Source: Grimontia kaedaensis (GTDB taxonomy: Bacteria > Pseudomonadota > Gammaproteobacteria > Enterobacterales > Vibrionaceae). Taken from it: DNA of 64,000 nucleotides. Each line of letters starts with the position of its first letter. Position 1 is the first letter of the stretch. The stretch lies in the NCBI RefSeq assembly GCF_023746615.1, contig NZ_CP082276.1:124001-188000 (forward strand), given 5' to 3'. Below, piece by piece: positions 18,327 to 27,234 of the stretch. The notes beneath the pieces are model-generated. The model was not told the origin of the DNA. It saw only the letters and a program-made list of their open reading frames with translations, and ran no database searches. The position numbers were made by a program, and so were the translations under genes.

Positions 18327-18881
18327 ATGAAGATCATTTTTGCAGACGACATGGCAGACATGCGTGAGAACATTCTGGAGTCTTTGGGTGCGTTGGAAAA
18401 AGACTTTGGTCCATTTGAAATCCTTGGGCAGGCAAAAGATGGTAGAGAACTTATCGCTCTGGCTGAACGCAATCCCACTGTCGATTTGGTCCTAACTGAC
18501 CTGAGGATGCCCAACATGGATGGCCTATCCGCGCTGGTTTATCTGAGAGCGAATTGCAACATTAAAAACATCGTCGTCATTTCCAGCGAGAGTCTTGTCT
18601 CTATTTCGCAGGCAGAGAAGATAAAGGTGGACGCCGACACAGAAGAAAAGCTGGCGTTGCTCGATAAAATTGCCCACCGCGTCATTGATGATGAGGTTGT
18701 GGAAGGCAAAATCAGTTCCATTCTGATTGGTTGTGAGAAGCTTAGATTAGACCCTATTCAGGTCGTCGAGTACTACGGTGCTACTGGCTACATGCGCAAA
18801 CCCATCACAAAGAGAAAAATGCATGGTTTGTTTGAAGAGCTGAGCCAAACAGACTCTTTCATTAATATCGGCATTGTTTAA
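18327..18881 (+). CDS. Atypical CheY-like response regulator with internal insertion
   Basis: 184-residue receiver protein opening the chemosensory cluster. Canonical parts are the acidic pair in FADDMADM (D7, D8), phospho-acceptor Asp58 in VLTDLRMPNMDG, the Ser cluster after beta 4 (VVISSES, 83-89) and Lys158 in GYMRKPI. Normal receivers have about 20 residues between the beta 4 and beta 5 motifs; here there are about 65, including EEKLALLDKIAHRVIDDE, predicted helical. No output domain follows. The start is the ATG at 18327 with AAGGGG 4 nt upstream, not the GTG at 18300. It may be the cluster's CheY. Confidence 0.85.
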   Translation: MKIIFADDMADMRENILESLGALEKDFGPFEILGQAKDGRELIALAERNPTVDLVLTDLRMPNMDGLSALVYLRANCNIKNIVVISSESLVSISQAEKIKVDADTEEKLALLDKIAHRVIDDEVVEGKISSILIGCEKLRLDPIQVVEYYGATGYMRKPITKRKMHGLFEELSQTDSFINIGIV

Positions 18882-18893
18882 ATCCGTTAGCTG

Positions 18894-18919
18894 GTTATCT
18901 GCTCGTTCCAGCAGATAAC
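18894..18919 (+). terminator. Perfect 10-bp hairpin after the response regulator
   Basis: GTTATCTGCT and AGCAGATAAC form a perfect stem with a 6-nt loop, 12 bp after the stop codon. There is no immediate T-run, so it could be a Rho-type or attenuating structure rather than a strong terminator. Confidence 0.5.
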
Positions 18920-19141
18920 TGCCCCTGTTTCTTCCACGTTTTTCCCCTCTCTTTCATGCTGTTATTGATGCTGTAAGCTTACGTTTAGTGCCTATTGATA
19001 GCTTTGACATTGAGACGTGCTGGCCTACTGTTAAATCAATACCTCAACATTTTCTCAAAAATAAAACATGAGGGTGCCGTAATCATCGGGTGTTCCCAAC
19101 CCGTTGTTTTTGTTTGAAGCCTGATGCTTGAAGGGCAAGTC

Positions 19142-19723
19142 ATGGACAGTGTAGCTGAACGTTATCCGGACAAAGGGCTAGACCTGAGCACCGGATCCAA
19201 AGAAGCCGATCATCACAGCGGAACGAGGTTAAAACAGAAAAATCTCATTTTCTCGCTGGCTGATGAGCAATACGGAATACCGCTTTCTTCTGTGAAAGAA
19301 GTGATTGGTATGGTGAAAGTCACCCCCATTCCTCATATGCCGTGCTTTTTCAAAGGTCTTATCAATCTCCGCGGGAAAATCATTTCTGTTATTGACCTCA
19401 GGTTAAAGCTCGGGCTTGAAGAGAAAGCCTATGAGCCTAAGAAAACCGCCATCATCATCAGTGATGTTAACTCCTTGACCGTAGGCACCATAGTGGATGA
19501 TGTGAATGAGGTTGTGGGTTTCACGGATGAACAAATTGAAACCAAGCTCGAAATATCCAGCAGCATCAAACGTGAATATATCCATGGCGTAGCAAAGGCG
19601 GATGACAACAGCCTGGTGTTGTTGCTCGATATTCTCAACGTGCTTGAGCCGGAAGACTTGGATCTGATTAGCAAGCAAGTATCTGCGCAGCCAACGTCAG
19701 GCGGTGCGGATTTCGATATTTAG
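19142..19723 (+). CDS. cheW: CheW-type coupling protein
   Basis: 193-residue CheW protein linking receptors to the CheA kinase. The CheW domain spans about 35-170: LIFSLADEQYGIPLSSVKEV, then VTPIPHMPCFFKGLINLRGK, IISVIDLR, and VGTIVDDVNEVVG. N- and C-terminal tails of about 30 and 20 residues are longer than in E. coli CheW. The ATG at 19142 has GAAGG 7 nt upstream; an ATG at 19124 is the alternative. It is followed after 16 bp by the MCP gene, beginning a tight run cheW-mcp-cheR-cheDB-cheA. Confidence 0.93.
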   Translation: MDSVAERYPDKGLDLSTGSKEADHHSGTRLKQKNLIFSLADEQYGIPLSSVKEVIGMVKVTPIPHMPCFFKGLINLRGKIISVIDLRLKLGLEEKAYEPKKTAIIISDVNSLTVGTIVDDVNEVVGFTDEQIETKLEISSSIKREYIHGVAKADDNSLVLLLDILNVLEPEDLDLISKQVSAQPTSGGADFDI

Positions 19724-19739
19724 CAAGAGGATACAAGTC

Positions 19740-21857
19740 ATGCTGGAAAACCTTTCCTTACGGGCAAAGATTGTTTTGGGCAATGCGGTAGTGCTTCTGT
19801 TCCTTATCGCTCTAGGGTTGTTAAGCCTCAATAGCATTAAAAGTCTTAGCGCCACAGAAAAGTGGGTGGAGCATACCCATGAGGTTATCAACAAAGCGCA
19901 AAACCTGATTACCGCCGCCATCAACATGGAAACGGGTATGCGTGGCTATTTGTTGGCAGGGGAAGAGCAGTTTCTTGAGCCCTACAATGAGGGGCAACGG
20001 GAATTTGAAAACATCGTCAAAGAACTCAAAGAGAAAGTCATCGATAACCCCCAACAGGTTTCTTTGCTTGAAGACGTGGAAACAACCATTGCTGACTGGC
20101 AACGTAATGTGACTGATGATGCGATTTTACTGAGACGTTCCATTGGCAACGCCAAAACGATGAACGATATGAGCACGACCGTGGGTGAGGCGAAAGGGAA
20201 AGCTTATATAGACAGACTGAGAGAACTGATTGATAGCTTCATTGCCCAACAGCGGGTTGTATCGAACCAAAATTTCTCTTCCTCCCAGCTTGATGGTAAT
20301 GGGCAAAGCATTGATGAAGTTGTTGCCAGTGCTCTGCTGATTAAGGTAGCGGCCCTTGATATGGAAACGGGGATGCGAGGATTTTTACTCTCAGGACAAG
20401 AAGCTTTTCTCGAGCCCTACGTACAAGGAAATAGCCAGATAAACCGCTTGCTGATAAGCCTCAAATTGGAAGTGAGGGACAACCCGATTCAGCTTTCCGT
20501 GCTTGAAGATATCGAAGAAGTGGTCGCCGATTGGCGAGGTAATGTGGCAGAAAGCTATATCGCTTTGAGGCGCGAGATTGGTGATGCCAAAACCATGGAC
20601 GATATTTCTGATTTGGTGGCGCAGGAGCGTGGAAAGCAGTATTTCGACAAGTTCAGAAGCCAAATGGGCACTTTCATCGAGCGTGAGGAAACTCTGATGG
20701 CAGCCCGAACACAAGCCGCGCATGAAAGTGTCACCCATACCTACATCACCATCATTGCAGGCATGGTGTGCGCAGTGATTGCTTCCATTATCGTTGCTTA
20801 CTTCCTGAGTGCGGCGATCATGCGTCCGTTTAGAGACATCTTCAAAGGCCTGACAGTGTTCAGTTCTAAGGAATTGAAAGAATTAAGTCAATCTTTCAAT
20901 GACGTAGTAAAGCGTATGAATAGCGGGGCATCGAAAGTCGCGATGATTGCTGGAAACATCGAGGATGTCTCCCAGAACCTTTCTCAAATCACCAACAGAC
21001 AGGCCAGCTCGGTAGAGGAAACATCAGCCAGTGCTGAGGAAATTTCCAGCATGGTGCAGAACAATGTCCAATCGGCCGAACATTCACGGGATCTGTCACA
21101 AGAGGTTGGGGAAAGGATGACAGATCTCGACGAGGCCATGTGTCAGATTTCCGAGTCCAACCACAAGATCTCAGAACTGGTGAAGATCATCGCTGAGATT
21201 GGTGCGAAGACAGAAATCATCGATGAAATCGTCTTCCAGACCAAATTGCTCTCGTTTAATGCGTCGGTCGAAGCAGAGAGGGCGGGTGAGCACGGCAGGG
21301 GATTTGCTGTCGTTGCTCAGGAAGTGGGAAATCTGGCTCAAATGAGTGGGAAAGCTGCGACAGATATTTCCGCCATCGTGAAACAAAGCATTAATGAGGC
21401 TGAAACTATCGCCAAAGAAAACACCAGTCGTGTGGAAAATGGGGGCTCTATTGTGTCTGAAACGCGACAACAGGCGCAGTCAATGGTCGAAGGCGCGACC
21501 AGTATTTTTGAAGCGTCTAACGAGCAAGCCAGAGGTATTCAGGAAATCAGCAATGCGGTTGAGTCGATTAACAAAGCCACACAACATGCAGCGTCTATTG
21601 CGGATCAGGCTTCGAATTCAAGTTCTGAATTGACCAGACAAGCTGCAGATCTCAATAATCTGGTCTCGCACCTGAGCAATTTCCTGTGTGGGCACGATGT
21701 GGAGACCAAGGCAGAGAGCCTGCAACCAACACCTAAGAACTGGCAGGAAAACCTTGAGCCGGATTACAGTCGCCCCACCAATGTTCGCCCCTCTAAGCTC
21801 ATGAATGATGATGTAACTATGGAAGGGGATAACCAAAGTGCTTGGAACAGATTGTAA
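19740..21857 (+). CDS. Methyl-accepting chemotaxis protein with two CHASE3 domains
   Basis: 705-residue receptor. Membrane segments at about 9-30 and 333-357 enclose two consecutive CHASE3-type sensor modules (about 38-175 and 188-325). Both carry the same signatures: ETGMRGYLLAGEEQFLEPY and ETGMRGFLLSGQEAFLEPY, then LLEDVE/VLEDIE and GNAKTM/GDAKTM. The cytoplasmic part lacks an obvious HAMP and has the MCP hairpin tip around 497-530 (FQTKLLSFNASVEAERAGEH). The C-terminus has no clear NWETF-type tether. Start: ATG at 19740 with AAGAGG upstream, 16 bp after cheW. CHASE3 ligands are unknown, so the stimulus cannot be named. Confidence 0.92.
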   Translation: MLENLSLRAKIVLGNAVVLLFLIALGLLSLNSIKSLSATEKWVEHTHEVINKAQNLITAAINMETGMRGYLLAGEEQFLEPYNEGQREFENIVKELKEKVIDNPQQVSLLEDVETTIADWQRNVTDDAILLRRSIGNAKTMNDMSTTVGEAKGKAYIDRLRELIDSFIAQQRVVSNQNFSSSQLDGNGQSIDEVVASALLIKVAALDMETGMRGFLLSGQEAFLEPYVQGNSQINRLLISLKLEVRDNPIQLSVLEDIEEVVADWRGNVAESYIALRREIGDAKTMDDISDLVAQERGKQYFDKFRSQMGTFIEREETLMAARTQAAHESVTHTYITIIAGMVCAVIASIIVAYFLSAAIMRPFRDIFKGLTVFSSKELKELSQSFNDVVKRMNSGASKVAMIAGNIEDVSQNLSQITNRQASSVEETSASAEEISSMVQNNVQSAEHSRDLSQEVGERMTDLDEAMCQISESNHKISELVKIIAEIGAKTEIIDEIVFQTKLLSFNASVEAERAGEHGRGFAVVAQEVGNLAQMSGKAATDISAIVKQSINEAETIAKENTSRVENGGSIVSETRQQAQSMVEGATSIFEASNEQARGIQEISNAVESINKATQHAASIADQASNSSSELTRQAADLNNLVSHLSNFLCGHDVETKAESLQPTPKNWQENLEPDYSRPTNVRPSKLMNDDVTMEGDNQSAWNRL

Positions 21858-21872
21858 GTAAGGCCTTGGTCT

Positions 21873-22784
21873 ATGGTGCAGAGATCCGACCCTTTTAACG
21901 TCAAAGCGATTCATAACGTGACCGAAAATGTCAGCCGTTTTGATGTTTCTCGGGCGAAGCTGTCTCCAGGTGAATTCCGGCACTTTGCAGATTTGATATA
22001 CCATCATGCGGGGATTCGAATCTCTCCCGACAAATGCACTATGTTGGAAAGCCGTCTGAACAAACGCCTCCTCACACTTAAAATTCACTCGTTCAAGCAA
22101 TATGCCGACTATTTGAAAGCCGACATGAGCGGACGTGAATTAACTGAATTCACCAACGCCATCACCACCAACAAAACCGAGTTCTTTCGGGAGGCCTATC
22201 ACTTTGAGGTGTTGAAAAAGGACATTGTCGCGCGCCATCGCTCAGATTCAGTGTTTATCTGGTCAGCAGCCTGTGCCAGTGGAGAGGAGCCTTATTCCAT
22301 TGCAATGATATGCGATGCACTCCAGAAGGAATTTCCCAGTTTTGAGGGCAAAGTCCTAGCGACTGATATTGATACTCATAGGCTCGCGATGTGTGAGAGC
22401 GGCCGTTACGAAAAAGAAAGAGCAAGCGAGATCCCCATCCAGTTTAGGCATCTCTGCGTTACCTTCTCTGACAATCCGAATGATGACACATTTGAGATGT
22501 CTGATGTGCTCCGCCGCCAAATCAAATTCCGCCAACATAACCTGATTCATTTCTCTGAAAAGTTTGGTATTCAGTTTCATTACATTTTCCTACGCAATGT
22601 CCTGTTTTACTTTCCTTCTACGACTGGGGAAAAAGTCGTCCGTTCTTTGTTGAGCCAATTACAGTCAGGGGGGCTGATTTTTGTCGGTTTGACAGAAACA
22701 TTGAATAACATGGAGCTTGGGATAGAACAGGTAGGCACCTCGGTCTACAGAAAAGTGGCAGCGAAAGGGTGTGGCGATGGCTGA
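21873..22784 (+). CDS. cheR: CheR chemoreceptor methyltransferase
   Basis: 303-residue SAM-dependent methyltransferase that methylates glutamates on MCPs. The N-terminal helical domain ends with EFTNAITTNKTEFFRE, the AdoMet site is WSAACASGEEPYSIAM, and LATDID and FLRNVLFYF follow. A leading segment of about 25 residues precedes the CheR domain. It begins 15 bp after the MCP stop and overlaps the CheD-CheB gene by 8 bp. Confidence 0.95.
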   Translation: MVQRSDPFNVKAIHNVTENVSRFDVSRAKLSPGEFRHFADLIYHHAGIRISPDKCTMLESRLNKRLLTLKIHSFKQYADYLKADMSGRELTEFTNAITTNKTEFFREAYHFEVLKKDIVARHRSDSVFIWSAACASGEEPYSIAMICDALQKEFPSFEGKVLATDIDTHRLAMCESGRYEKERASEIPIQFRHLCVTFSDNPNDDTFEMSDVLRRQIKFRQHNLIHFSEKFGIQFHYIFLRNVLFYFPSTTGEKVVRSLLSQLQSGGLIFVGLTETLNNMELGIEQVGTSVYRKVAAKGCGDG

Positions 22785-24333
22785 TACCCAGATCAGTTCT
22801 GGTGAGCTGTGTTTCTTCTTTCGCAAAAACGCCTGGATGCAGACATTGGTGGGCACTTGCGTCACGGTTTGTGTCTGGGATAAGGAAAACCGAAGCGGCG
22901 GTATGTGTCACTACCGACTGCCGAGTGCGCCGGATAACTTTGCCAAAAACAGCGATGCCAATGACTTTGGTTGCTTTGCCATTCCCAACTTATTACGTCG
23001 GTTCAAGCACACCTCTTCGCGGCTCGAAAATCTGACGGCCTGGGTACTTGGCGGTGCCCAACTCAACGGTGGCGACTTCCTACAGTCACAGCAAATTGGT
23101 GTCAGGAACATCTCAGTCGCGCTCGAACTGTTGGCACTCTATGGTGTGCCTGTGCTTGGTGTGTCAATTGGCAGTTCAGAAGGGCGACAAGTCCGTTTCA
23201 ATCCCTTCTCCGGTGAAGTGGACTTTCGCTTTGTTGCCGAGCAATATCCGCCATCCAAAAACTGCCACTCCGGGAAAACGAAGTGGCACAGGGTTTTTAC
23301 GACGCAGACTGCGCTAAATCAAGATGCTTTTGCTGAAGTGCTGGAAGAGAGAAATGGCCTCAGCATAGAGGGTTTCTCTGATGCCGAAACCCTATTCGAG
23401 CAAGCCTCAACATTGCTACCAGATACGATTGTGATCGATACCCATCAGCTTTCAGGAAATCAAAGTTTAGGCAGCGTAAAGAGTGGAGGAAGTGTTCCCA
23501 CCATTGTGATTTCTCCAAATGTGAGAGCACTAACGGGCGCTGAGTTCCACCAACTCAATCAGGCGGTGGGCAGGTACCAATTTGTAGCGACACCGGCCAC
23601 CTTTAATCAGGTTTTGGCCTCTGCGCTTGCTACAAAAGCCTGGCTTTATGAAATGGGAAGATGTGAGGACATGCTCGAACCACGCCAAACCCCCGTTCCT
23701 GTCGACACGGTGGTGCTCCTTGGCGCGTCAACAGGGGGAATAGATGCGTTGGATTGCGTGGTGAAAAATCTCCCTTGTCCGTTTCCCCCCGTTTGTATTG
23801 TTCAGCACATTCCGTCCGACTATTCACACTCATTGGCGGAGAGGCTCAACAAATCGTCCCGGCTTTGTGTGCGTGAAGCAGAAGATGGCATCCTGCTGGA
23901 AGGTTCTCATGTGTATGTGGCGCCGGGAGGAAAGCATCTCAGGCTCATGCAGCTGCCGGATGAGCGGGTGGTAGTGAGGATTACCGACGACCCATTAGTC
24001 AATGGCTTTCGACCGTCAGTGGACTACCTGTTTCAGTCTGCACTCAGGATCAAGAAACTCAAGAAAGTGGCAGCCCTGATGACAGGAATGGGAAGGGATG
24101 GCGCCATGGGGCTGTTGAGCCTCAAACGTGATGGCGCGTTCACTATCGCTCAGGGTAAAGAGAGCTGCGCCGTTTATGGCATGCCGAGAGCTGCGAAAGA
24201 GCTGGGAGCAGTATGCCGAACCGTTCCTTTGATTGGCATCGCAGGCGCGATTGAAGCGGCGGTGAAATCATTTCAAACACAGGGTTCAGAAAACCTATCC
24301 AAAACGGCGGCAATGAATGGGGATGAAGGATGA
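22777..24333 (+). CDS. CheD-CheB fusion: receptor deamidase plus methylesterase
   Basis: 518-residue fusion. Residues 1-165 are CheD (glutamine deamidase): GTCVTVCVWD with catalytic Cys28, GGMCHYRLP with His45, then VLGGAQLNGGD and IGVRNI. Residues about 170-290 resemble a receiver that has lost most marks: no acidic pair in the first strand, Asp221 may stand at the phospho-acceptor position, and no Lys in the fifth strand (FVATPA). Residues about 308-500 are the CheB methylesterase with Ser318 (GASTGG), His344 (VQHIP) and Asp441 (MGRDGAMG). Start: ATG 22777 with AAGGG upstream, overlapping cheR by 8 bp; its stop overlaps cheA (ATGA). CheD and CheB are normally separate proteins. Confidence 0.92.
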   Translation: MADTQISSGELCFFFRKNAWMQTLVGTCVTVCVWDKENRSGGMCHYRLPSAPDNFAKNSDANDFGCFAIPNLLRRFKHTSSRLENLTAWVLGGAQLNGGDFLQSQQIGVRNISVALELLALYGVPVLGVSIGSSEGRQVRFNPFSGEVDFRFVAEQYPPSKNCHSGKTKWHRVFTTQTALNQDAFAEVLEERNGLSIEGFSDAETLFEQASTLLPDTIVIDTHQLSGNQSLGSVKSGGSVPTIVISPNVRALTGAEFHQLNQAVGRYQFVATPATFNQVLASALATKAWLYEMGRCEDMLEPRQTPVPVDTVVLLGASTGGIDALDCVVKNLPCPFPPVCIVQHIPSDYSHSLAERLNKSSRLCVREAEDGILLEGSHVYVAPGGKHLRLMQLPDERVVVRITDDPLVNGFRPSVDYLFQSALRIKKLKKVAALMTGMGRDGAMGLLSLKRDGAFTIAQGKESCAVYGMPRAAKELGAVCRTVPLIGIAGAIEAAVKSFQTQGSENLSKTAAMNGDEG

Positions 24334-26093
24334 GAAGAAAAGCATCGCAAACGACCCATTTAAAAGCGCTGGCAGAGAAAGCCCAGCATATTGAAGCTCT
24401 AATAGATGACACTGCATCGCTTTCCAACATGAATGAGGAAATCGAGCAGTTAATGGCTTTCCATGAAAGTTACCAAGCCAATGACATGACGCCTTATCGC
24501 GCTATCGATGATTTGCTGCTGAATATTCAATCGCTGACAGATTATCTGGCTGCAGAAAATAGTGAGCTGGATGGGACGCTCAGCGAGCTTTTAGCGCGGG
24601 CCATTCATGCGGTGGCTGAGGACTTCCGCTCGTTTATCGACGGTAAGCTTAACGAGGAATATACCAACAATAAAGAATCCTTATTGGCCGATATGGCGAC
24701 CTATTTTCTGAATAAGGAAACCTTTGATATCCGTTTCTGTGAAGATACCTTTGCGTTCGAAGGTGATGTGGCGGATGAGTTGGCTTATCTCTATTCTTTG
24801 GTTGAACCGGAAGGTCAGGAAAGCACATCTAGGGCATTGTCAGGAAGAAAGTTTCTGTCAAAAACCAAGGCGCCAACGAACTCCTCTCTCCAGTCTAATT
24901 TCGAGCAGACCACACGTGTGAAATCACAGCTGCTGGAAAAGCTGATGAGTCATACCGAAGAACTGGTTCAGATACGTAATATGATGGTCGACTTGGCCGA
25001 TCAGGAAGACAACCAGCGCTTGACTGAGCTTTCTAATAAGTTGATGACCATCTCTGACAACATGCTGGGGGATCTGCTGAAAACCCGCATGCGCCCCATC
25101 GGTAATTTATTGAGTAAATACCGGAGAATGGTGCGTGACCTTTCCAATGAGCTAGGGAAAAAAGTCGACGTTGAGATCATCGGTGAGAACATCGAACTCG
25201 ATAGCAATGTTCTGGATGCCATTAATGAGCCGATGACCCATCTGGTCAGAAATGCGGTTGATCACGGTTTTGAAATGCCAGATGAACGCATCGACGCTGA
25301 GAAACCAATGATTGGTCGACTGCTCATTAACGCCTATAACGAATCGGGCAAGGTCGTCATTAACATTCAGGATGATGGCAAAGGTATCGATATCCAGAGA
25401 GTGCTGAATAAGGCCATCAGCACGGGGGTAATTTCACAAGAGCAAGCAGCCCGGATGTCAGACAAAGAAACCATGGAGCTGATTTTCCATTCTGGGCTTT
25501 CCACATCGGAGCAGGTGAGTTCCGTGTCTGGTCGTGGTGTGGGAATGGATGCGGTGAAACGCAAAGTGGAGGAGATAAAGGGCACTGTCGATATCTACTC
25601 CGAGTTTGGTATCGGTACCGAAGTTTCACTGATGTTTCCACTGACAATGGCAACGCTGAAAGTGGCCTTACTTCAAATCGGTGGTTTGAACTATGCCATC
25701 CCGTCTTCTGAAATCTCTGGGATTGTCGGTGTCAGCCGTGATGATGATGAAATTTCCATCCGGTTTGATAACGGTGCTGCCACCATGCTGAGGAAAGGCA
25801 CTGTCACGCCTTTGATTGAAGCGAAGGATTATCTTGGTGCGCTGGCGAGTGAGGAAAGCTTTCAGTCTTTGTATGAACAAGGGAAGTCAGTCAGTGTGGT
25901 GACCTTTAAAGACAGGGGTCAGCACTGGGGGTTGGTTGTTGATGATGTGCGTGCGTTTTTGGATATCGTGATCAAACCACTAGATAAAAGTATGAATCAG
26001 GAGAAGATTTTCTCCGGTGCCACCGTGTTAGGGAATGGTGATTTGGCACTGGTCATCAACCTAAAGAAAGTGCTGCGTTTTGCGCGCTACTGA
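24330..26093 (+). CDS. cheA: CheA-type kinase core lacking the Hpt (P1) domain
   Basis: 587-residue chemotaxis kinase. After an unassigned, mostly helical and acidic N-terminus of about 190 residues come the P3 dimerisation helices (LLEKLMSHTEELVQIRNMM), the P4 ATPase with N-box HLVRNAVDHGFE (304-315), DDGKGIDI (348-355) and GRGVGMDAV (401-409), and a C-terminal CheW-like P5 (about 440-587). No HSxKG phosphorylation motif exists anywhere, so it cannot autophosphorylate in the usual way. The next gene at 26172 encodes a free Hpt domain, which probably replaces P1. Translationally coupled to the CheD-CheB gene by ATGA. Confidence 0.9.
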   Translation: MRRKASQTTHLKALAEKAQHIEALIDDTASLSNMNEEIEQLMAFHESYQANDMTPYRAIDDLLLNIQSLTDYLAAENSELDGTLSELLARAIHAVAEDFRSFIDGKLNEEYTNNKESLLADMATYFLNKETFDIRFCEDTFAFEGDVADELAYLYSLVEPEGQESTSRALSGRKFLSKTKAPTNSSLQSNFEQTTRVKSQLLEKLMSHTEELVQIRNMMVDLADQEDNQRLTELSNKLMTISDNMLGDLLKTRMRPIGNLLSKYRRMVRDLSNELGKKVDVEIIGENIELDSNVLDAINEPMTHLVRNAVDHGFEMPDERIDAEKPMIGRLLINAYNESGKVVINIQDDGKGIDIQRVLNKAISTGVISQEQAARMSDKETMELIFHSGLSTSEQVSSVSGRGVGMDAVKRKVEEIKGTVDIYSEFGIGTEVSLMFPLTMATLKVALLQIGGLNYAIPSSEISGIVGVSRDDDEISIRFDNGAATMLRKGTVTPLIEAKDYLGALASEESFQSLYEQGKSVSVVTFKDRGQHWGLVVDDVRAFLDIVIKPLDKSMNQEKIFSGATVLGNGDLALVINLKKVLRFARY

Positions 26094-26171
26094 TAATCAG
26101 CGACCTTCATCCGGGTTGCTAATTTTGTTCTTATACTTAAGACAGATATGGTTTCTAGATTGGGGTGAACG

Positions 26172-27125
26172 ATGAAAATTCTCGGAAGCTTTTTGCTGGA
26201 AGCGGGATTGATTTCAGCCTCCGATCTTGCCGACGCCATGGTTGAGCAGGTAAGAAAAACACCACACAGCGTAGAGATTCTCTATGAGAAAGGCCTGATT
26301 TCTCCCGAGCAACTTCTTGCGATTGTTACGCTTCAAAATGATGAGAACCTGGATTTCAGAACCGCTTGCCTGCAACTTAATATTTGGAAAAGTGAGTTTA
26401 TCGACATCATCAACAAAGAAGTCGAAAAACGCCGGGGAACATTAGGTCAACTGCTTGTAGAAAGAGAACTTATTGACCCACCTGTTTTGCTGTCAGTGAT
26501 TAAGCAATATCACGCCTACCGTTCTGAAAATAATAACGACTTTGCGCTTTTCTCTGAAAATACCATTTTGGATTTGGCCGAGGAGTCCGGCAGTGACGGT
26601 GCGCCTACGGTTAACTATGAGCCGGATTTCTCGCAAGCGTCTGAGGGCACCACCTCTGAATATCTGGATCTGTTCTCAGAAGAGAAAGAGATTGCTCTCG
26701 AGTTGATGATCCTGGCGATTGAAAAACTGGGAAGTGACAAAAGCGAGGATTCGCCGGAAGAGCTTTTGGATAAGTTCTTTACTGAGTATCACTCACTGAA
26801 AGGGACTGCGAGAGGGATTAGCGCTGTGTTGACGGAAAACCTAATCCACGAAGCAGAGGATGTGCTCGCGTTCTACAAGCGTTTCTTGCACAAGTTTGAG
26901 AGTTCAGATTTCTCCGCTTTGGCTGCAGTGAACCTCAATGTTTTGGATGTATTGAGCCAACTGAGGAATGAACTGGTCGTCACGGAATCCGAGCAGAGCT
27001 TTTGGGGTAAAGAGGATAAGAAAGCGAAATACCTCAAAGTGTTGGAGGATATCCATAAGCTCAATCATGAACTTCAAGGGCGTGGTTACAAAGTGGACAT
27101 TGAAGAAGTCAAAGACATGTTCTGA
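26172..27125 (+). CDS. Stand-alone Hpt protein with GspE/PilB-N-like repeats
   Basis: 317-residue cytoplasmic protein. The C-terminal part (about 165-315) is an Hpt domain with phosphorylatable His207 in EYHSLKGTARG, followed by ENLIHEAEDVL, as in CheA P1 domains. The N-terminal part has two short similar motifs, LGSFLLEAGLISASDLADAM (4-23) and LGQLLVERELIDPPVLLSVI (91-110), recalling the N-terminal domain of type II secretion/type IV pilus ATPases; a third weaker one lies near 38-55. An acidic linker joins the halves. It starts 78 bp after cheA. I infer that it is phosphorylated by the P1-less CheA; the N-terminal similarity is by eye only. Confidence 0.83.
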   Translation: MKILGSFLLEAGLISASDLADAMVEQVRKTPHSVEILYEKGLISPEQLLAIVTLQNDENLDFRTACLQLNIWKSEFIDIINKEVEKRRGTLGQLLVERELIDPPVLLSVIKQYHAYRSENNNDFALFSENTILDLAEESGSDGAPTVNYEPDFSQASEGTTSEYLDLFSEEKEIALELMILAIEKLGSDKSEDSPEELLDKFFTEYHSLKGTARGISAVLTENLIHEAEDVLAFYKRFLHKFESSDFSALAAVNLNVLDVLSQLRNELVVTESEQSFWGKEDKKAKYLKVLEDIHKLNHELQGRGYKVDIEEVKDMF

Positions 27126-27234
27126 TTTGGTGCATTAATTTTCTCCCCCCGTCTCAATTTCCATATATTGATGCACAGTGAAGGCACCCCATTCGATATG
27201 ATGGATGAAATTTCAATCAGTTGGGGTGGTAAAA

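Noticed and set aside
18044..18517. 157-codon minus-strand frame across repeat copy A
   Set aside because: It reads through the palindromic repeat and antisense to the response regulator; no start signal.
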